This document shows positions 1 to 4,437 of a DNA stretch of 5,436 nucleotides, piece after piece. The notes beneath the pieces were generated by a model that searched no databases, was not told the origin of the DNA, and worked only from the letters and a program-made list of their open reading frames with translations. Numbering within the stretch: the stretch's first letter is position 1; each line of letters begins with the position of its first letter. Both the position numbers and the translations under genes were made by a program. The DNA comes from DASULK01 sp036381835 (lineage in GTDB: Bacteria > Actinomycetota > Actinomycetes > Mycobacteriales > Micromonosporaceae), in the NCBI GenBank assembly GCA_036381835.1, contig DASVCA010000110.1, positions 1 to 5,436 of the forward strand, written 5' to 3'.

Positions 1-685
1 GGTGCTCGTCGCGGGGCAGTGCGTGCGCGTCGGCCTCAGCCTCGGCGGCGGCCGGATGGGCAGCCACCCGGCCTGCGCCGCAGCGGCACGTCCACTCGAC
101 GCTGCCGTCAGACAACCCGCTGAACGTGACGCGGTGCTCGGCGGTAGGTTCATCTGGCGCCGTCACTCCGGCTTCGCCGGGCGTCGTGGTCCATACGATC
201 CCGGCCGTCCCAGCCGCAGCTACGGCCTCTTCGCGCGTGCCGTACTCGATCGACCCCAGGCCCGGGTGGAACACGTACCACCCCCTGCCGCCGGGCGCCG
301 GAGTCTGTGTCTCGGCGCCCGGCGGGCTGAGTAGGGACTCGGGGGTTTCCGGGAGGTACGCTGCCTGACGGAGGAGGTTGACGAACTGGGCGCCCGTCAT
401 CGTCACGAATCCGTCGCCTGGACTCGCCTTGCCGCGCCGCTTGTGCCATACGACCGCTACTGGCGCGTGGCCATCGTTGCGTCGCTCCACCTCGGCCTTG
501 TCCATCCACTCCGGGCGCCACGCGCCAGCCTTGGCCTCGATCACTACGCCCGGGACTCCCGCGATGTCGCCGCGGTCCTGCATGCCGTGGAGCGAGCGAC
601 GTTCAGCGTGATTGGCGCCGTTGGCACGCAGGTACTGGACGATGGCGGTCTCCCACGCCGTGCCTTTCTTGCGCTGCGCGCTCAC
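1..685 (-). CDS. PD-(D/E)XK nuclease, Holliday-junction-resolvase-like phage protein (3' end beyond window)
   Basis: I translated this frame by hand from a GTG at 685; it is open for 228 codons to the left edge, so the C-terminus is missing. The first ~106 residues look like the small endonuclease found in early operons of actinophages: E12 in the first helix (KGTAWETAI), then D40 in DRGDIAG, nine residues, and E50-x-K52 in VIEAK, which is the PD-(D/E)XK metal-binding layout. A W-rich segment and VVWHKRRG follow, as in that family. The likely role is cleavage of branched or recombining phage DNA. Residues ~107-134 are a Pro/Gly linker. After it come a WYVFHPGLGSIEYGTREEA segment (136-154) and VEWTCRCG (196-203), which may start a small zinc site (C200, C202, later H210 and H221). 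The start is set by GGAG five bases upstream and by a 4-bp overlap with the preceding gene's TGA. The nuclease call is family inference; the exact substrate is unknown. Confidence 0.82.
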   Translation of the reverse strand, partial: MSAQRKKGTAWETAIVQYLRANGANHAERRSLHGMQDRGDIAGVPGVVIEAKAGAWRPEWMDKAEVERRNDGHAPVAVVWHKRRGKASPGDGFVTMTGAQFVNLLRQAAYLPETPESLLSPPGAETQTPAPGGRGWYVFHPGLGSIEYGTREEAVAAAGTAGIVWTTTPGEAGVTAPDEPTAEHRVTFSGLSDGSVEWTCRCGAGRVAAHPAAAEAEADAHALPRDEH

Positions 686-1014
686 GGCTGCTCCACATCA
701 GCCATCCACCGACGCTCGCACGGTGGGCAGAGGCAGACTTCGGCGTGCCGCGGTGGCCGGTTGAGTATGGCGGCGACCTTTGCCAGGTCCGCCTCGAATG
801 CCATAGCCCACGTCGACACCTGCGGTTCGGGCGGTGGAGCCGGGAACGGCGGCATCGGCGGGCCCGCGATGTGCCGCGGCGGTGGGGTCGGCGGCTGTGG
901 CGGCCGCGGGGGTGTCGGGCCGGTCGGCGTCGGCCCGGTCGGCCCGGACTCCAGTCGCGGTACGGGGAACGGGCGCGGCTCGGTCGGGCCAGGGTGCGGG
1001 TCGGGGAACGTCAT
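682..1014 (-). CDS. Proline-rich small protein with C-terminal CxCxxC motif, unknown function
   Basis: A 110-residue protein I do not recognise. Thirty of the first 64 residues are proline, with Gly-Pro-Thr repeats around residues 24-35 and a polyproline run to about 64. This part is probably extended and disordered. The last ~45 residues look folded: a helix (about 69-84, WAMAFEADLAKVAAIL) and then C94, C96 and C99 in CLCPPCERRW, possibly a small metal-binding or redox motif. Its reality is supported by ATGA overlap with the XRE gene upstream, GTGA overlap with the nuclease gene downstream, and a good Shine-Dalgarno sequence, AAAAGGTGAT, six bases before the ATG. It should therefore be translated with both neighbours in the early operon. 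It may be an adaptor for the nuclease next door, but that is a guess from position only. Confidence 0.75.
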   Translation of the reverse strand: MTFPDPHPGPTEPRPFPVPRLESGPTGPTPTGPTPPRPPQPPTPPPRHIAGPPMPPFPAPPPEPQVSTWAMAFEADLAKVAAILNRPPRHAEVCLCPPCERRWMADVEQP

Positions 1015-1244
1015 TTGGTCATCACCTTTTCCGGGTAGAAGCAGGTCACAGGCACGTCCAGTGCCTCGGCGAGATACAGCAGTTCGTCAGCGCGCCACGG
1101 GACTTCGCCCGACAGTCGGCGACTCACCGACTGCTGGGACAACCCCAGGAGTTCGCCGACTTGGTGCTGCGTCATCCGTCGCCGGGCGAGTTCGGCGCGC
1201 ACTTCCCGGGCTATCGCCGCACGCTCGCGGTCGTCTGAAGTCAT
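1011..1244 (-). CDS. XRE-family helix-turn-helix regulator, Cro-like
   Basis: A 77-residue protein made almost entirely of one XRE/Cro-CI DNA-binding domain (about residues 11-71). The second and recognition helices are visible as TQHQVGELLG (25-34) and SQQSVSRRLSG (36-46). It has no oligomerisation or cleavage domain, so it is sized like a Cro protein. It is the first gene of the leftward early operon, overlaps the next gene by ATGA, and is divergent from a second XRE gene at 1345. The two domains align without gaps over 58 residues with 22 identities, but their recognition helices differ. There is no Shine-Dalgarno sequence ahead of the ATG; the promoter predicted at 1251-1280 would start transcription at or within a base or two of the A, so the message is probably leaderless. 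Likely role: lytic-side regulator of the switch. Which of the pair is the true repressor is inferred from layout, not shown. Confidence 0.92.
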   Translation of the reverse strand: MTSDDRERAAIAREVRAELARRRMTQHQVGELLGLSQQSVSRRLSGEVPWRADELLYLAEALDVPVTCFYPEKVMTK

Positions 1245-1250
1245 GATGGG

Positions 1251-1280
1251 ATACTGTCACACACACTGTGACAGGGTCAA
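1251..1280 (-). promoter_or_regulatory. Leftward early promoter, probably giving a leaderless transcript
   Basis: On the minus strand there is TTGACC (1280-1275), an 18-base spacer, and CAGTAT (1256-1251), followed six bases later by the ATG at 1244. The -35 box matches five of six consensus bases; the -10 box keeps the important A2 and T6. Transcription would begin at or next to the start codon, and no ribosome binding site precedes that codon. The 21-bp inverted repeat at 1254-1274 fills the spacer and touches the -10 box, so a bound repressor would block RNA polymerase. Confidence 0.6.
1254..1274. promoter_or_regulatory. Operator candidate: perfect 8-5-8 inverted repeat
   Basis: CTGTCACA (1254-1261) and its exact reverse complement TGTGACAG (1267-1274) flank five bases, CACAC. 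The repeat lies between the divergent XRE genes and overlaps the spacer and -10 box of the leftward promoter. The size and symmetry fit a dimeric XRE-family protein. I found no second full copy in the window. Which of the two regulators binds it cannot be told from sequence. Confidence 0.7.
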
Positions 1281-1308
1281 GCGGGGAAACAGGATTTATA
1301 GCACTCGC

Positions 1309-1338
1309 TTGACGCGTACAACGCGAGCGTGTCATCGT
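1309..1338 (+). promoter_or_regulatory. Rightward lysogeny promoter, probably giving a leaderless transcript
   Basis: TTGACG (1309-1314), an 18-base spacer and CATCGT (1333-1338) lie upstream of the ATG at 1345 with a six-base gap. These are the same distances as on the leftward side. The -10 box is weak (A2, T3 and T6 only), and the call leans on the mirrored geometry and on the lack of a Shine-Dalgarno sequence before the ATG. An alternative is a start further upstream using the AT-rich GGATTTATAG around 1292-1301. Confidence 0.45.
1313..1325. repeat. Short inverted repeat in the rightward promoter spacer, possible second operator
   Basis: CGCGT (1313-1317) and ACGCG (1321-1325) are exact reverse complements around ACA. 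A wider pair, CTCGC (1304-1308) and GCGAG (1323-1327), partly surrounds them. The repeat falls between the proposed -35 and -10 boxes of the rightward promoter. Its sequence is unrelated to the 1254-1274 operator. It could bind the other regulator, or be chance in GC-rich DNA. Confidence 0.3.
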
Positions 1339-1344
1339 GTGCCC

Positions 1345-1740
1345 ATGACGGACAGGGCATCAGGCAAGCACGTGCGACTCACCGATCAGGTAGCAGAAGA
1401 GATCCGCGCGCTACTGGCGCGGCGGCGTATCAGCGGCCGCGAGCTCGCTCGGCGACTGGGCGAATCGGCGTCATGGGTCAACTACCGGCTGACCGGCCAC
1501 ACCCCGATCGGGCTGGACGACATGCAGCGAATCGCGGAAGAACTGGAGGTGGGGATTATCGATCTCCTGCCGGAGCACGCGCGGCAGGGAACTATGCGCC
1601 ATATTTTGTCGCCCCCCGGGCGACCGAACGGCGCGCGTCCGGCCGGAGCCCGGCGGCCGCCGAAGGGCCCACACGCACGCCATGGGCGGCTGAGCGGCAG
1701 TCATCGCCCGGTCCGGCTACCGGTGGTGTCGCATGGCTGA
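1345..1740 (+). CDS. XRE-family helix-turn-helix regulator, likely immunity repressor
   Basis: 131 residues from the ATG at 1345. An in-frame ATG at 1243 would add 34 residues rich in Cys, His and Arg that cover the promoter region, so it is rejected. Residues ~15-76 form an XRE domain: GRELARRLG (31-39) as second helix, SASWVNYRLTG (41-51) as recognition helix, then a helix ending EELEVGIIDLLP. The remaining ~55 residues are Pro/Arg/Gly-rich with no recognisable fold. The gene reads in the same direction as the integrase and diverges from the Cro-like gene, which is the usual place for a phage repressor. It is a paralogue of that neighbour (about 38% identity over 58 aligned residues). The tail is odd: another frame stays open across it, so a frameshift or a dispensable end cannot be excluded. 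Repressor function is inferred from context. Confidence 0.85.
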   Translation: MTDRASGKHVRLTDQVAEEIRALLARRRISGRELARRLGESASWVNYRLTGHTPIGLDDMQRIAEELEVGIIDLLPEHARQGTMRHILSPPGRPNGARPAGARRPPKGPHARHGRLSGSHRPVRLPVVSHG

Positions 1741-1855
1741 CCGCCTCGTCCGACTTCTGCCAGCCATCATGCAGGCGGACGCGGCACCCAACTCTGGAGG
1801 AGGAGCGCAGTGGAACGTAAGACTCTGCCCGCCGACTGGTCCGTCCGGCGACTGA
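1733..1855 (+). CDS. Possible small ORF between repressor and next gene
   Basis: ATG at 1733, overlapping the repressor's end by 8 bases, opens a 40-residue frame (MADRLVRLLPAIMQAD...) that ends at TGA 1853-1855, inside the next gene. Its first third could be a short amphipathic helix. There is no clear ribosome binding site, though the overlap could allow translational coupling. I list it because it begins exactly at the repressor stop and fills the gap before 1810; it may well not be a gene. Confidence 0.15.
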   Translation: MADRLVRLLPAIMQADAAPNSGGGAQWNVRLCPPTGPSGD

Positions 1856-2028
1856 ACGCGAAGCACAGGGTCGACATTAGCCGGCCGATCAACGGCCTGT
1901 ACCTCGTCCGGTGTACGGCCGGAGACTTCGAGAGGACCGCGCTCACCCTGGACTGGGCCTTGAAGTTGCGGCATGACCATGAGGCGGATCATGTACCAGC
2001 CCCACCGAGTGAGCGTCGGGCACCATAA
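1810..2028 (+). CDS. Small protein of unknown function between repressor and integrase
   Basis: 72 residues starting at a GTG preceded by an excellent purine run, GGAGGAGGAG (1797-1806), only a few bases away, which fixes the start. I do not recognise the family. The N-terminus is basic (MERKTLPADWSVRRLNAKHR). The middle is probably strand-strand-helix (VDISRPINGLYLVRCTAGDF, then TALTLDWALKLRHDHE), and the end is Pro/Glu-rich and likely flexible. It has no signal peptide or membrane segment. Its place between repressor and integrase is where temperate phages often carry an excisionase or integration accessory factor, but I see no MerR-like winged helix, so no such role is claimed. It is probably co-transcribed with both neighbours (69 bases after the repressor, 58 before the integrase). 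Confidence 0.7.
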   Translation: MERKTLPADWSVRRLNAKHRVDISRPINGLYLVRCTAGDFERTALTLDWALKLRHDHEADHVPAPPSERRAP

Positions 2029-2039
2029 CTGAGAGTTAT
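2025..2039. repeat. AT-rich 6-3-6 inverted repeat at a stop codon, upstream of the integrase
   Basis: ATAACT (2025-2030) and AGTTAT (2034-2039) are exact reverse complements around GAG. The left arm includes the TAA stop of the preceding gene. It stands out as an AT-rich island in GC-rich DNA, 48 bases before the integrase start. It could be a protein-binding site controlling the integrase, a recombinase arm site, or a weak hairpin. It lacks the GC stem and U-run of a classical terminator. Confidence 0.45.
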
Positions 2040-2086
2040 TCACCCGGTCGGCGGATAGCTCGGAGAAAGGTCCACGTAGAGACTTC

Positions 2087-2908
2087 GTGATCATGCAGTC
2101 CTCACCCTGCGCAGACCTGATCGATGCGTTCTGCGAGTACCACCGGATACGCGGCCACTCGCCGCGTACCCTGCACCATCATCGGGCCCTACTCAGCCGG
2201 GTCGACCGGGAACTTCCGGCCGGCCTATGCGCTACGAGCGACGAGATCCGGGCTTGGCTGTACCGAGACACCCTCGCGCAGAACACCCGCGCCAGCTACT
2301 ACTCCTCCCTCGCCACGTTCTACCGCTGGGCGGTCGGACGGCCGGGCGGACTGTCGCTCAACCCCATGGCCGACCTGCCGGCACCGGCGTGGCGCCGGGG
2401 ACGACCGCGGCCGCTGCGCTCCTGGCAGCTTGAGCGGATCCTGAACGCCGCAGTGGACCCGTACCGTCTCTGGGCGCTGCTCGCCGTGGGACTGGGCGCC
2501 CGGTGCATCGAGATAAGCCGGCTGGACCGGCAGGACATCGACGTCGATACGACGTATCTGCATGGCAAGGGCGACCGGTACCGCACCGTACCGACCCACC
2601 CTGCCGTCTGGGACGCGGTGCGCGGCCTGCCACGGGGACCTATCGCACGGACCACCACGGGTGTGCGTGCCAACCCGCGGTACATCTCCGCGATGGCCAG
2701 CCGGTACTTCCATGACAAGCTGGGCCTGCCGGTGACTATGCATCATTTGCGGCACACGTACGGCACCCTCGTCCAGCGCGCCACCGGCGATCTTCGGATC
2801 ACCCAAGAACTGCTCGGACATGCCAAACCCGAGACGACCGCTCTCTACACAGAGGTCTCCGGCGAGGCTAAGGCGGCCGCCGTCGCGCGGCTGGCGCTAC
2901 CGGTCTGA
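2087..2908 (+). CDS. int: Tyrosine recombinase, phage integrase
   Basis: 273 residues and complete for the family. Residues ~8-98 form the N-terminal core-binding (SAM-like) domain, with SYYSSLATFYRWAV typical of its last helix. The catalytic domain follows from ~108. All active-site residues are visible: R139 in GARCIEISRL, K161 in HGKGDRY, H219 and R222 in HHLRHTYG, H245 in LLGHAKPETT and nucleophile Y254 in ALYTEV. It should integrate the phage genome at a host attB and, with an excisionase, remove it. The protein is short and lacks a long arm-binding domain. The start could be GTG 2087 or ATG 2093; the only nearby Shine-Dalgarno-like bases are a weak AGAG (2078-2081). It is the last gene of the rightward module and ends eight bases before a strong terminator. 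It is convergent with the lysis genes. Confidence 0.95.
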   Translation: MIMQSSPCADLIDAFCEYHRIRGHSPRTLHHHRALLSRVDRELPAGLCATSDEIRAWLYRDTLAQNTRASYYSSLATFYRWAVGRPGGLSLNPMADLPAPAWRRGRPRPLRSWQLERILNAAVDPYRLWALLAVGLGARCIEISRLDRQDIDVDTTYLHGKGDRYRTVPTHPAVWDAVRGLPRGPIARTTTGVRANPRYISAMASRYFHDKLGLPVTMHHLRHTYGTLVQRATGDLRITQELLGHAKPETTALYTEVSGEAKAAAVARLALPV

Positions 2909-2912
2909 CCGG
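2900..2912. repeat. Hyphenated palindrome across the integrase stop codon
   Basis: CCGGTC (2900-2905) and GACCGG (2907-2912) are exact reverse complements around one T. The TGA stop (2906-2908) lies at its centre. As RNA it could fold a 5-bp stem with a 3-base loop just before the main terminator hairpin. It may be only an incidental GC palindrome. Confidence 0.3.
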
Positions 2913-2915
2913 GAA

Positions 2916-2944
2916 ACCCCCGGGGGTCACACGCCCCCGGGGGT
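2916..2944. terminator. Bidirectional intrinsic-type terminator between integrase and holin-like gene
   Basis: The left arm (2916-2926, A then five C then five G) and the right arm (2934-2944) are perfect reverse complements, giving an 11-bp nearly all-GC stem with a 7-base loop, TCACACG. There is no U-run on either side, as is common for actinobacterial hairpin terminators. It lies 7 bases after the integrase stop. On the other strand it overlaps the last codons of the holin-like gene, whose TGA (2929-2927) is inside the loop. Each arm is also self-palindromic, so an 11-base unit is present as a direct repeat at 2917-2927 and 2934-2944. Confidence 0.85.
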
Positions 2945-3175
2945 CTTCTGCGCCCACGTCGGCACCAGCGGCTGTCCGGCGGCGTCGCGCGGCCGCGCCA
3001 GCGGGGTCACCTTCTCGCGGGTCGCCTCGGCCAGGACCGCGGTGAGCACAGCGATCGCCGCGGCGAGCGCGGCGCGGGCCCACGACGGCAACAGGTCGAG
3101 AAACGCCTCGACCCCGCTCAGCGCGACGAGCGCGGCGAGGATCAGGCCCATCCACCTGACCGGTTCCACCTTCAT
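2927..3175 (-). CDS. Two-helix membrane protein, probable holin
   Basis: 82 residues with two hydrophobic segments, about 9-29 (MGLILAALVALSGVEAFLDLL) and 33-50 (ARAALAAAIAVLTAVLAE), joined by a short turn with Pro and Ser. A basic, soluble tail follows (REKVTPLARPRDAAGQPLVP). The Val-Thr-Pro-Leu...Pro-Arg-Asp...Leu-Val-Pro tail is, from memory, common in small membrane proteins beside the endolysin of Streptomyces phages. The likely job is to open the cytoplasmic membrane at lysis and release the endolysin, which has no signal peptide. It is last in the late operon, three bases after the endolysin stop. Its Shine-Dalgarno sequence AAGGGG overlaps that stop region, suggesting coupled translation. 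Holin function is inferred from size, topology and neighbour; holins share little sequence. Confidence 0.8.
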   Translation of the reverse strand: MKVEPVRWMGLILAALVALSGVEAFLDLLPSWARAALAAAIAVLTAVLAEATREKVTPLARPRDAAGQPLVPTWAQKTPGGV

Positions 3176-3178
3176 TGC

Positions 3179-3523
3179 TCACCCCTTCTTCGCCAACGCT
3201 TCGGCGAGACGTTGGCGCAGCGTGTCCCGCTCGATCTCGGCCGCGGCCAGCCGCCCGGCCAGCTCGTCCAGCCGCGACATCACGGCGGCCGTGTCCAGGT
3301 TCGATCCCCTGTTGACAACTTCGGTGAGGATCGCGGTCAGGCCGTCAACCTTGGTCAGCAATTCGGTGATGCGCCGGTTCGCGTCGATGGCGTGGCCAAG
3401 GCCATGGTGCAGCGTGGTCCCCGGTGTCCAGTATTCGTTGTCTGCCGTGCGCACCGGCCACGGTGCCGGCACGATGTCGTCGGTACCCCAAACCGCCTCA
3501 GCAATCTCTTTCGCTGTCGGCAT
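3179..3523 (-). other. Possible second product of the endolysin gene from an internal start
   Basis: An in-frame ATG at 3523 (residue 156) would give a 114-residue protein consisting of the C-terminal domain and coiled coil without the peptidase. It is preceded by AGGAGAGGTGA (3541-3531), a strong match to the 16S rRNA anti-Shine-Dalgarno, seven bases from the ATG. The linker RRGEGD just before M156 is the translation of this site. Several phage endolysins (for example enterococcal Lys170) make a second wall-binding subunit this way. Whether it is used here is untested. Confidence 0.45.
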
Positions 3524-3988
3524 GTCGCCTTCACCTCTCCTGATCTTCGCGGCCACCCTTGCCACGTCCTTCGGCGGGCGGTTGATCTCGAAATGCATTT
3601 CGTCGGGTCGGCCGGAGTAGTCGCCGCCCCAGCGGACCACGCCCTCACACTCGGCAAGGATCTTGTGGATCTCGCGGACTTGCTTGCCGCTGAAGGTGCC
3701 GCGGCGACCCATCGGATGGTCCGGCGCGTTGATATCGATGGCCGTGCCCGACGCGTGGTTGGACAGCGTGGAGGAACCCTCGATCTGTTTGTAGGCGTAC
3801 CCCCAGCACCAACCCGCGTGTAGCGGCTCCACCCTACGATCGAACTGCGTCGCCACGTACATGAGCACCGTTGCGACGTCTCCACCCCGGACGCCCCCAG
3901 GGAAGTCGACTCCGGCCACGCGCGGCGAGACGATGCCGATCGCAGCCTTGTCCCGGCTGGCTTTCCAGCCATTCTGTGACGTTGGCAC
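3179..3988 (-). CDS. Endolysin, M15-family (VanY/D-Ala-D-Ala type) zinc peptidase with helical C-terminal domain
   Basis: 269 residues from a GTG at 3988. Residues ~17-150 form an M15 peptidase domain that cuts peptide links in peptidoglycan. Zinc ligands are visible as H78 and D85 in SNHASGTAID and H132 in DEMHFE; D129, three residues before H132, is the likely catalytic acid, as in phage T5 endolysin. W60/W62 and W120-GGDYSG also fit the family. Residues ~156-232 are a second domain starting MPTAKEIAEAVW, and 235-268 are a probable coiled coil. The second domain may bind the cell wall or oligomerise. There is no signal peptide, so export depends on the holin. The start is chosen because AGGGAGA (4000-3994) lies five bases upstream and the previous gene's TAG overlaps it. 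An upstream ATG at 4039 would overlap that gene by 41 bases. The gene has a strong internal start at 3523, described separately. Confidence 0.93.
   Translation of the reverse strand: MPTSQNGWKASRDKAAIGIVSPRVAGVDFPGGVRGGDVATVLMYVATQFDRRVEPLHAGWCWGYAYKQIEGSSTLSNHASGTAIDINAPDHPMGRRGTFSGKQVREIHKILAECEGVVRWGGDYSGRPDEMHFEINRPPKDVARVAAKIRRGEGDMPTAKEIAEAVWGTDDIVPAPWPVRTADNEYWTPGTTLHHGLGHAIDANRRITELLTKVDGLTAILTEVVNRGSNLDTAAVMSRLDELAGRLAAAEIERDTLRQRLAEALAKKG
3531..3541 (-). promoter_or_regulatory. Internal ribosome binding site within the endolysin gene
   Basis: AGGAGAGGTGA on the minus strand includes AGGTGA, complementary to the 16S rRNA tail, seven bases before the in-frame ATG at 3523. It is as strong as the ribosome binding sites of the neighbouring late genes. 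Confidence 0.5.
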
Positions 3989-3993
3989 GCTGG

Positions 3994-4000
3994 TCTCCCT
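3994..4000 (-). promoter_or_regulatory. Endolysin ribosome binding site that fixes the GTG start
   Basis: AGGGAGA lies five bases before GTG 3988. Its first two bases are part of the TAG stop (4001-3999) of the preceding tail gene, so termination and re-initiation are probably coupled. Confidence 0.75.
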
Positions 4001-4421
4001 ACGCCGCCTCGTAGCAGACTGAGTAGCGGATGGTGTCACCCGACGTGGCGTCGCGGAACCCGGTCGTAAAGGCCACGACCACCAGCTTGTCCAGGGTCGT
4101 GGTCATGAAGGCAATACCGGATTGGTCGGCCGGGGTGGACGAGCCGAACAGGACGCAGCTTCCGCAGTTCAGTAGCCGGGTCGCCGCCGCCACCGGAAGG
4201 TCGATCGCGGCGCCACCCGTCGTGGTCGCGTTGAACGTCACCGACGCCACCGCCCACACCGTCTTGCCGATTTGCAGGAACTTGGCGTAGCCGACCGTGC
4301 CTGAGACCGCGGTCGACCCGCCGCCCGTGTACACGGTGGGGGTGAAGTCGGCCCAGGAGAAGCTGTCCTTGTTGACGCTCTCGTCGGCGTAGATGATGCC
4401 GCCTGCGATGGGTCCGGTCAT
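3999..4421 (-). CDS. Small tail-fibre-like structural protein
   Basis: 140 residues, strongly beta-sheet in character and rich in Thr, Ala and Gly. The layout FTPTVYTGGGSTAVSG (26-41), then YAKFLQIGKTVWAVASVTF (45-63), then TTTGGAAIDLPVAA (66-79) resembles the beta-rich domain at the end of many actinophage minor tail and fibre proteins, where a T-P-T strand is followed by G-x-Y-x-x-x-G-K/R-T-V. It may decorate the tail tip or help bind the host surface. A CxxC pair (C86, C89) lies on the RLLNCGSC segment. GGAAGGAGA, seven bases before the ATG, is a good ribosome binding site. It follows the large tail gene by 16 bases and directly precedes the endolysin, which fits the end of a siphovirus tail cluster. 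The receptor-binding role is inference. Confidence 0.75.
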   Translation of the reverse strand: MTGPIAGGIIYADESVNKDSFSWADFTPTVYTGGGSTAVSGTVGYAKFLQIGKTVWAVASVTFNATTTGGAAIDLPVAAATRLLNCGSCVLFGSSTPADQSGIAFMTTTLDKLVVVAFTTGFRDATSGDTIRYSVCYEAA

Positions 4422-4437
4422 GATGGGGTCTCCTTCC

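Noticed and set aside
150..521. A minus-strand 123-codon ATG frame
   Set aside because: It is out of frame with the PD-(D/E)XK nuclease reading from GTG 685 and has an Arg/Gly/Pro composition typical of frame-shifted shadows.
443..1246. A long plus-strand open frame of 267 codons opposite the early genes
   Set aside because: It is Gly/Arg-rich shadow coding produced by GC-rich DNA opposite three minus-strand genes that have good ribosome binding sites, 4-bp overlaps and recognisable domains.
1239..1251. CCCATCATGAC shared by the starts of the Cro-like gene and the fibre-like gene (4419-4429 region)
   Set aside because: An 11-base match around two start codons with unrelated proteins and different upstream signals is most likely chance.
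1717..2094. A minus-strand 125-codon frame opposite the small gene and integrase start
   Set aside because: No domain, and it lies opposite a plus-strand gene with a strong Shine-Dalgarno sequence; it would also read through the 2025-2039 repeat.
2868..3182. A minus-strand 104-codon frame overlapping the holin-like gene
   Set aside because: Arg/Pro/Gly-rich shadow in the wrong frame; the 82-codon frame has two clear membrane segments and proper spacing.
3297..3312. GGTTCGATCCCC resembling a tRNA T-arm, a possible attP core
   Set aside because: It lies within the endolysin coding sequence, has no matching acceptor or arm pairing around it, and is explained by coding.
2820..3620. A plus-strand 266-codon frame across the integrase end, terminator and lysis genes
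   Set aside because: It crosses a strong terminator and lies antisense to the holin-like gene and the endolysin, with Ser/Arg/Ala-rich composition.
3989..4039. N-terminal extension of the endolysin to ATG 4039
   Set aside because: It would overlap the fibre-like gene by 41 bases and add an Arg/Thr-rich stretch, while GTG 3988 has a ribosome binding site coupled to the previous stop.
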